35,716 nucleotides of DNA, taken from contig NZ_JAUSCC010000078.1 of NCBI RefSeq assembly GCF_030651745.1, forward strand, positions 1-35,716. Reading direction: 5' to 3'. This DNA comes from Methylophaga sp. Lineage in GTDB: Bacteria > Pseudomonadota > Gammaproteobacteria > Nitrosococcales > Methylophagaceae. The notes under the pieces were generated by a model. The model worked only from the letters and a program-made list of their open reading frames with translations, was not told the origin of the DNA and ran no database searches. Shown in pieces: positions 30,734 through 35,716 of the stretch; the first letter of the stretch is position 1, and each line of letters begins with the position of its first letter. The position numbers and the translations under genes were made by a program.

Positions 30734-31438
30734 TTACATTGTAACGCGTACCACGCCGGGAGAGTCGACCACACCTTCTACCACGCGATCAGAAGATAAA
30801 TTTCTTACCCGTACTCTATCCCCAACGCCTGCATCAGCCATCGCTGTTCCCTGCATTCTGACTTCCATTGTTCCAGCGCTGGCGACCAACACGATTGATT
30901 CACCACGTCTCACTACATTCAATGGACGTAAATGATTAGCTTGAATCACCGTGCCTAAACCCAATGAGTATTTAACCTGTTGCCCAACCGCAGCGGCAAT
31001 ACTTGCCATGTAGCCTTGCCGGAGATTGCCAATATCGCGTTGTTCAATGCGCAGATCCTGTTCGGTCAACACATGATTGGCTGACACGGGCCGGGCAATA
31101 ACCACCATTGGCTTCATCACCTTAATCTGTAATGGTATATACACTGTCCATGCCACCGGCTGATGGCAACGTACCCCAACCGTCACATTACCGGCACTGG
31201 TCAGTTCCCGGTTAGTAAAGGCTTCAAGTCCTCCACTGCAATTTTGCAGTCGTAAGCGTTTATCTAATGGGGTTAAGGTAATTTCAGGATTATTAAAACG
31301 TGCCTGTGCCTGAGCCAAAGTAAAGGTATATGCCGCATGCTCCACATCCGCCAGGGATTGCAGATTGCTGGCAGCCACAGTAAATGTCAAAAAATTGACA
31401 CTCAACACTAATAGTAAATTCCTGAATAATTTATACAT
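30734..31438 (-). CDS. flgA: FlgA, flagellar P-ring assembly chaperone
   Basis: 234-aa periplasmic chaperone for FlgI polymerisation into the flagellar P ring. A signal peptide (about 1-23) is followed by a SAF-like domain and the family C-terminus (LGLGTVIQANHLRPLNVVRRGESIVLVA, then NLSSDRVVEGVVDSPGVVRVTM). I used the ATG directly before the signal peptide, with GGGGGA upstream, over an ATG 22 codons earlier. It is divergent from cheV and upstream of flgM on the same strand. Confidence 0.93.
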   Translation of the reverse strand: MYKLFRNLLLVLSVNFLTFTVAASNLQSLADVEHAAYTFTLAQAQARFNNPEITLTPLDKRLRLQNCSGGLEAFTNRELTSAGNVTVGVRCHQPVAWTVYIPLQIKVMKPMVVIARPVSANHVLTEQDLRIEQRDIGNLRQGYMASIAAAVGQQVKYSLGLGTVIQANHLRPLNVVRRGESIVLVASAGTMEVRMQGTAMADAGVGDRVRVRNLSSDRVVEGVVDSPGVVRVTM

Positions 31439-31486
31439 GATTTCCCCCGGCAATTCGCACGGTAAAGCAATAAACATAGTATTGCC

Positions 31487-31502
31487 TGCAAATATCATTC
31501 CC
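31487..31502 (-). promoter_or_regulatory. Possible sigma-54 promoter for flgA
   Basis: On the minus strand GGGAATGATATTTGCA keeps the GG-N10-GC spacing and TTGCA element of sigma-54 promoters, but the upstream element matches TGGCAC poorly. It lies 48 bp before the flgA start. Weak support. Confidence 0.3.
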
Positions 31503-31568
31503 ATAATTACAGTTCAGAATTCCGTTTAGCTGCCGTTATACTGCTGGTAATTATCGGGAGAAATTTTT

Positions 31569-32519
31569 ATGGCAAGCATGATTGATGGTATTGACCAACG
31601 CACCCAACTTGCCGGTCAGAACCGGTTAGAGCTCTTATTATTCAAGTTAGGTGGCAGCCAGCGTTATGGTATTAACGTGTTTAAAGTCCGTGAGGCCATT
31701 GCCTGTCCCCCGCTGACGCAAATGCCTCATTCACATCCAGTCGTACGAGGCGCGGCGCGTATTCGCGATAAAACCATCAGTATCTTTGATTTATCCCAGG
31801 GTATTGGCAAACGACCGGTAGTTAATCCGCAAGAACACTTTGTCATCATTACTGAATATAACCGCAATGTGCAGGGATTTTTGGTCAGTGAAGTGGATCG
31901 AATCGTCAACATCAGCTGGAAAGATATCCTGCCGCCACCAACCGCGTCAGGTTCTAATCATTACATGACGGCCGTCACCAAGATAGATAACGAATTGATC
32001 CAGATAATCGATGTAGAAAAAGTCATGTCCGAAGTACTGGGGGTGGACGATACGGTATCAGAAGATTTGGTCACACGTTTTGCAAAAGCGAATGCCGAGC
32101 ATAAACACCATATCCTGGTGGCAGATGATTCCAGTGTGGCTCGAAATCAAATCCGCCGAACCATGGAACAGATTGGTGTCAGCTGCACGATCGTCAATGA
32201 TGGCAAGCAGGCTCTTGATCAGTTAAAGGAGTGGGCTGCTGAAGGCATTGATGTCAGCAAACATATCGCCATGTTGATTTCCGATATTGAAATGCCGGAA
32301 ATGGATGGCTATACCCTAACGACCGCCATCCGTCAGGATCCAAATCTGAAACATATTCGTATCCTGCTGCATACCTCAATGAGCGGTACTTTTAACAACG
32401 CCTTGGTGGAAAAAGTCGGCGCCGATAAATTCATCGCCAAATTTGCCCCGGATGATCTGGCCATCACAGTACAAGGATTATTGGAAGAATGGCGGGATAA
32501 AGCAGCGGAAGCTGAATAA
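31569..32519 (+). CDS. cheV: CheV chemotaxis coupling protein (CheW-REC)
   Basis: 316-aa CheV. A CheW-like domain (about 15-165: LLLFKLGGSQRYGINVFKVREA, then GAARIRDKTISIFDLSQGIG) couples receptors to CheA. A receiver domain (about 180-310) has D239 in MLISDIEMPEMDGY and K in DKFIAKFAPDDL. CheV modulates signalling by phosphorylation. CGGGAG lies 8 bp before the ATG. It is divergent from flgA; in many gammaproteobacteria cheR follows cheV, but here a terminator ends the unit. Confidence 0.95.
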   Translation: MASMIDGIDQRTQLAGQNRLELLLFKLGGSQRYGINVFKVREAIACPPLTQMPHSHPVVRGAARIRDKTISIFDLSQGIGKRPVVNPQEHFVIITEYNRNVQGFLVSEVDRIVNISWKDILPPPTASGSNHYMTAVTKIDNELIQIIDVEKVMSEVLGVDDTVSEDLVTRFAKANAEHKHHILVADDSSVARNQIRRTMEQIGVSCTIVNDGKQALDQLKEWAAEGIDVSKHIAMLISDIEMPEMDGYTLTTAIRQDPNLKHIRILLHTSMSGTFNNALVEKVGADKFIAKFAPDDLAITVQGLLEEWRDKAAEAE

Positions 32520-32520
32520 T

Positions 32521-32546
32521 AAAAAAGCCCCGAAAGGGGCTTTTTT
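32521..32546. terminator. Bidirectional terminator after cheV
   Basis: AAAAAAGCCCC and GGGGCTTTTTT form an 11-bp stem with a GAAA tetraloop. It separates cheV from the convergent DUF4340 gene and can serve both strands. Confidence 0.92.
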
Positions 32547-32568
32547 GTGAACTACAGTAACACTTTGA

Positions 32569-33678
32569 TTAAGGCCCAAAACCACCCGGCATTGGAATAA
32601 CCTGATCCCGCTCTGTCACGATATCAGCTCTGGCACGCATCAGGTTGTTGCCGACAAAGCCGCCCAGGCGATACACCCAAGGTTCAACTTTTTCGTTAAT
32701 CTCGGCGACCTCAGCCTGCACTTGCTCAGCTGTTTTCAATACATCCAGACTGGCAATGGCTTCAGGAACCTCAGCAACTGCATCAGGTGCATACTCAGCG
32801 CGGAAAGTGGAGAAGTAGAAACCATCGTTGAAGGAAGTCTCAGAGATGACTTTTAAGCCATCGTAGCTTAAGAATTCGGCCCGGACCACTTCAGCATTAC
32901 CACGTGAAAAATCACTGGCAGGTTGCACGTCTTCCAGACGCATCTGGAACAGTGAACCGGCGATATCATAGCCCAGCTGTTCATAACGGAAAATTGTATT
33001 TTCACGATTTTCCGGTGTGCCGAATTTATCTTTTTGACCAAGATTTACTAATGTCGCAGTGTTTCCGTTCGGTTGAATGATATCGACCCGGGCAATACGT
33101 TCACGCGCAATATCGATGATTTGCCCATCAATCCAGTTCAACATCATCGGGCTGAACTGAAAGTAGCCTTCCGCCAGATAACTGCGTTCATCACCATCAC
33201 GACGAACATAAAATTGTTGTGGACCAGCCGATTGTGCACTCAGATCACGTGGCTGCCCCAGAATCAGACCTACAACTTCTTTGTCATCCTTATACAAATT
33301 AATAACAAATGACGTGCCGCCATCTTCCGCACCTTCCACACCCAGAACGTAATAAAGCTCGGGATCATCGGTTTTCTGTTCAAGGATACGGGCATCGGCC
33401 ATATCCACCAGCATTCTTCTCACCAACGATTGGTCGGCCGGATAGTTATGATAATCCTCGATAAACCATGAAGAACCCTGTCTGCTCAGCGAAAATTCAT
33501 CTTTATCGCTTTTGAAAGTGATGTTATTCACATCACTTAACTGTTCAAACAATTCGGGGAACAACAATGAAAAGTCATCGCTGCTATCTTCAGCTTTATA
33601 AATGGTGATTAACATCCAGACCACCATCACAGCAGTGATAATGGCAAGGATGGAAAGGCTATTAAGTTTTTTCAGCAT
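32569..33678 (-). CDS. DUF4340-domain membrane protein
   Basis: 369-aa protein with one N-terminal transmembrane helix (about 8-28) and a long extracytoplasmic part holding DUF4340-like repeats (FSLSRQGSSWFIEDYHNYPADQSLVRRMLVDMADARILEQKTDD pattern: each unit has a Trp/Phe followed by AD..V..ml..l). Such proteins are found with GldFG-type ABC transporters, as here. I used the ATG at 33678; the frame is open from a TTG seven codons earlier without a better RBS. Function is unknown. Confidence 0.82.
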   Translation of the reverse strand: MLKKLNSLSILAIITAVMVVWMLITIYKAEDSSDDFSLLFPELFEQLSDVNNITFKSDKDEFSLSRQGSSWFIEDYHNYPADQSLVRRMLVDMADARILEQKTDDPELYYVLGVEGAEDGGTSFVINLYKDDKEVVGLILGQPRDLSAQSAGPQQFYVRRDGDERSYLAEGYFQFSPMMLNWIDGQIIDIARERIARVDIIQPNGNTATLVNLGQKDKFGTPENRENTIFRYEQLGYDIAGSLFQMRLEDVQPASDFSRGNAEVVRAEFLSYDGLKVISETSFNDGFYFSTFRAEYAPDAVAEVPEAIASLDVLKTAEQVQAEVAEINEKVEPWVYRLGGFVGNNLMRARADIVTERDQVIPMPGGFGP

Positions 33679-33732
33679 CTGTAGAACCTGTCTGTTCAAT
33701 TTGATACAAACGTCATATGACGAATGCAGAAT

Positions 33733-35646
33733 TTACGATTGAAAACGACCACGCGAACGTTTACGAACCCGTAACCATCCGGTAATCAGTGCCAGTATCG
33801 CCACAATAATGGGTATCAACCCGATATTGATGAACTTCACCAAACCTTCCAACTGATCGATATCTTTTCGCAGATTGCCTTTCACCGCTCGTAACTCTAA
33901 TTCAGTGCGATCAGCAATTGCTCTGAATTCAGCAATTTCTTTTTGTTGCTCCGGGGTAGAGATCTCTTCACCAGTGATATTTCGATCTACCTGCATACGT
34001 GCGATACGCTGACGGGTTTCCTGCAATTTGGTTTCCAGCTCACGCTCTTTCGCCCGGTAGAGTCTTTCAGCCTCGCGTTGTAATGCCTCAACCCGAACAA
34101 ATGGACGGGTAAAACCAGTACGTGAACGCACGCTTATCAACCCTTCGGTGCCGGTTAACTCTTCAATCGCGTTATGCACAAAGTCGATATTGTGCGACGT
34201 ATTAAAGGCTAAATCCTGACCGTAAAAATCCTGCATGATGACCCAGAAACGATCATCGAGCAGATCCACATCGGCAATAGCAATCACATCAATACCATCA
34301 ACCGCTTCATCAATATGATCTGGCATTTTCACCATTTCTCTGCCAGCACCTCTGGCACCATCAGGAAACGCAGAACGCGATTTTCCCTGAATACGCACGG
34401 CCAATGGATAGCTGATAGTTCCACCTTCATAGCGGGTTAATAAGCCAACCGGATCATTGCGGAACTGCACCACACGTTTATCCACCAGCATGGCTTCATT
34501 ACTGGAACTCAACAATGGTGTTATTTCTGTGGTGGCGTCATCCAATACTTTGAAACGACCTGCTGTAGCGACATTGATCTGGCGTAGTTTTGACGTAATA
34601 CGCTCATCTTGATTCATATTCTCTTCGGTCAGTGCATTCCATAACACGTATTCAATCGGCTGATTATTGCTACGGGAACCAAAATCCACCTGACGCGCTG
34701 TTTTGCGATCGGCGACGATATCAGACGCATCACGTTCAACACCCCATGCAGTCAACAATTCCGGCATATTGGAACTGCGATTCGCCACCATGGCAGCCAT
34801 CGGATTTTCAGGATCACGTTCTGGAACATCGACCTCAGCAAAGGGATCCACAAAGGTGATTAATTTTCCGCCACGTAAAACATATTGATCGATGGCATAC
34901 AAAGTTTGTTGTGGTAGTTCCTTGGGATGCACCACCATCAACAAATCAATCGACGATGGAATACGGCGGATATCTTCCGGCAACACCGAGACGTTAAACA
35001 TCTCACGCAATCTGCCCATTACCGCCCAAGGTTTTGCACCGCCTGCGGCATCAAGCTGACCTTTTAACGGATCGTAACCCTCACCATCAATCGGCAATGA
35101 GCTCATCACCGCCACATTTTTGCGTTGTACGTCGGACAGTTGATAAATCAATCGCGTCAGATCGTATTCCAATACATCTTCCATCTCTGGCTGGAAGAAG
35201 CGAATCCGCTCCAGACCATCAAGAATATTGGTACCGGCAACACCGAAAAACAACGGATCGGTCTCGCCTTCAATCGGGATGGATTGCAGACCATATTGTT
35301 GAGCACGCTGCTCATGATCTGAAAAAGGTCTTGGGTTAATGACTTTAACCTGAACCATGCCGTCAGAAGCACGTTGATATTCCATCAACAGTTCCTGTAC
35401 TCGTTGAGCATAGGCTTTCAATGAAGGCAGGGCCTGAGCGACCTGTTCAGAATAATAAAACCGCAGCGTAATAGGTTGCTGTAACGACGACAGAATGTTC
35501 AATGAACCTTCTGACAGGGTATACAGTTTGTCCTCAGTCAAATCGACCCGTGCTGATTTGAAATTGCCGTTGACCACAATAATAAAAGCGATAAACAGAA
35601 TAACGGCCAGAATCAAACCGGTTGAAGATAATAGTTGTTTATTCAT
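33733..35646 (-). CDS. GldG-like ABC transporter auxiliary protein
   Basis: 637-aa protein of the GldG/ABC-type uncharacterised transport family. A transmembrane helix near the N-terminus (9-26) is followed by a large periplasmic region starting KSARVDLTEDKLYTLSEGSLNIL, typical for the family; a coiled coil (about 530-600) and a C-terminal helix (about 605-625) end it. In gliding bacteria GldG works with GldA/GldF; elsewhere the role is unknown. AGGAG lies 12 bp before the ATG. It follows the partial permease gene by 15 bp and precedes the DUF4340 gene, forming one operon. Confidence 0.87.
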   Translation of the reverse strand: MNKQLLSSTGLILAVILFIAFIIVVNGNFKSARVDLTEDKLYTLSEGSLNILSSLQQPITLRFYYSEQVAQALPSLKAYAQRVQELLMEYQRASDGMVQVKVINPRPFSDHEQRAQQYGLQSIPIEGETDPLFFGVAGTNILDGLERIRFFQPEMEDVLEYDLTRLIYQLSDVQRKNVAVMSSLPIDGEGYDPLKGQLDAAGGAKPWAVMGRLREMFNVSVLPEDIRRIPSSIDLLMVVHPKELPQQTLYAIDQYVLRGGKLITFVDPFAEVDVPERDPENPMAAMVANRSSNMPELLTAWGVERDASDIVADRKTARQVDFGSRSNNQPIEYVLWNALTEENMNQDERITSKLRQINVATAGRFKVLDDATTEITPLLSSSNEAMLVDKRVVQFRNDPVGLLTRYEGGTISYPLAVRIQGKSRSAFPDGARGAGREMVKMPDHIDEAVDGIDVIAIADVDLLDDRFWVIMQDFYGQDLAFNTSHNIDFVHNAIEELTGTEGLISVRSRTGFTRPFVRVEALQREAERLYRAKERELETKLQETRQRIARMQVDRNITGEEISTPEQQKEIAEFRAIADRTELELRAVKGNLRKDIDQLEGLVKFINIGLIPIIVAILALITGWLRVRKRSRGRFQS

Positions 35647-35661
35647 TGCTGACTGGTGCTC

Positions 35662-35716
35662 CTAATCGGCTTTACGTGCATTCACTATCAAGGCGTTGGC
35701 AAACAACCAGATAGCG
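35662..35716 (-). CDS. ABC transporter permease, C-terminal fragment (window edge)
   Basis: The last 17 codons of a gene enter from the right end: AIWLFANALIVNARKAD followed by TAG. The sequence looks like the C-terminal helix and tail of a GldF-type ABC-2 permease, which is expected upstream of a GldG-like gene. The gene is cut only by the window edge. Confidence 0.6.
   Translation of the reverse strand, partial: AIWLFANALIVNARKAD

Noticed and set aside
1..35716. CRISPR array
   Set aside because: No regularly spaced identical repeats were seen; the four repeats at 15394-15507 are palindromic operator-like sites with short, unequal AT-rich spacers.

Overview
The window comes from a Gram-negative, flagellated gammaproteobacterium of moderate GC content. 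It carries sulfur-oxidation genes (soxYZ, tusA-dsrE2), a PQQ precursor peptide gene, an OprO/P-type porin, flgA/flgM/flgN with cheV, and an RpfF/RpfC/RpfG-type signalling cluster. PQQ plus sulfur oxidation would fit a marine methylotroph such as a Methylophaga relative, but that genus assignment is inference; no rRNA or other decisive marker is present.

Layout. (1) 180-7055: two adjacent NarL/FixJ two-component pairs on the minus strand. The second pair ends a tightly overlapped operon, M48 protease - soxY - soxZ - sensor kinase - response regulator. (2) 7076-9682: plus-strand tusA, dsrE2, a DUF502 membrane protein and a porin. A perfect 8-bp inverted repeat lies between the two divergent units. 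(3) 9693-9769: tRNA-Arg (anticodon CCU), minus strand. (4) About 9.86 kb of inserted DNA between this tRNA and a 62-bp partial copy of its 5' half plus -10 promoter at 19592-19653. The island holds a 1369-codon P-loop NTPase with a C-terminal PD-(D/E)XK-like nuclease motif, a mobile mystery protein A/B pair (HTH regulator plus Fic protein) flanked by direct repeats, a P4-type tyrosine integrase, an unrecognised 345-aa protein and a secreted VPLPA-CTERM protein. (5) 19820-20682: resumed chromosome with a solitary pqqA, a 72-aa hypothetical and a CbiX/SirB-type chelatase. (6) 21001-25576: rpfG, rpfC (plus) and convergent rpfF (minus), a complete diffusible-signal-factor (DSF) synthesis and sensing set. 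(7) 25704-29801: a Tat-type histone-deacetylase-like hydrolase, DUF523/DUF1722, a TIGR01777 epimerase and hemH. (8) 29828-32519: flgN, flgM, flgA divergent from cheV, with a good FliA-type promoter before flgM. (9) 32569-35716: DUF4340 protein, GldG-like protein and the last codons of an ABC permease.

The most interesting parts are the island, whose integration appears to have rebuilt the 5' half and promoter of the tRNA rather than the usual 3' half; its NTPase-nuclease gene, a candidate single-gene anti-phage system; and the mobile mystery module with direct-repeat borders and four operator-like repeats. Outside the island the DSF cluster and the soxYZ-two-component operon are the notable signalling units.
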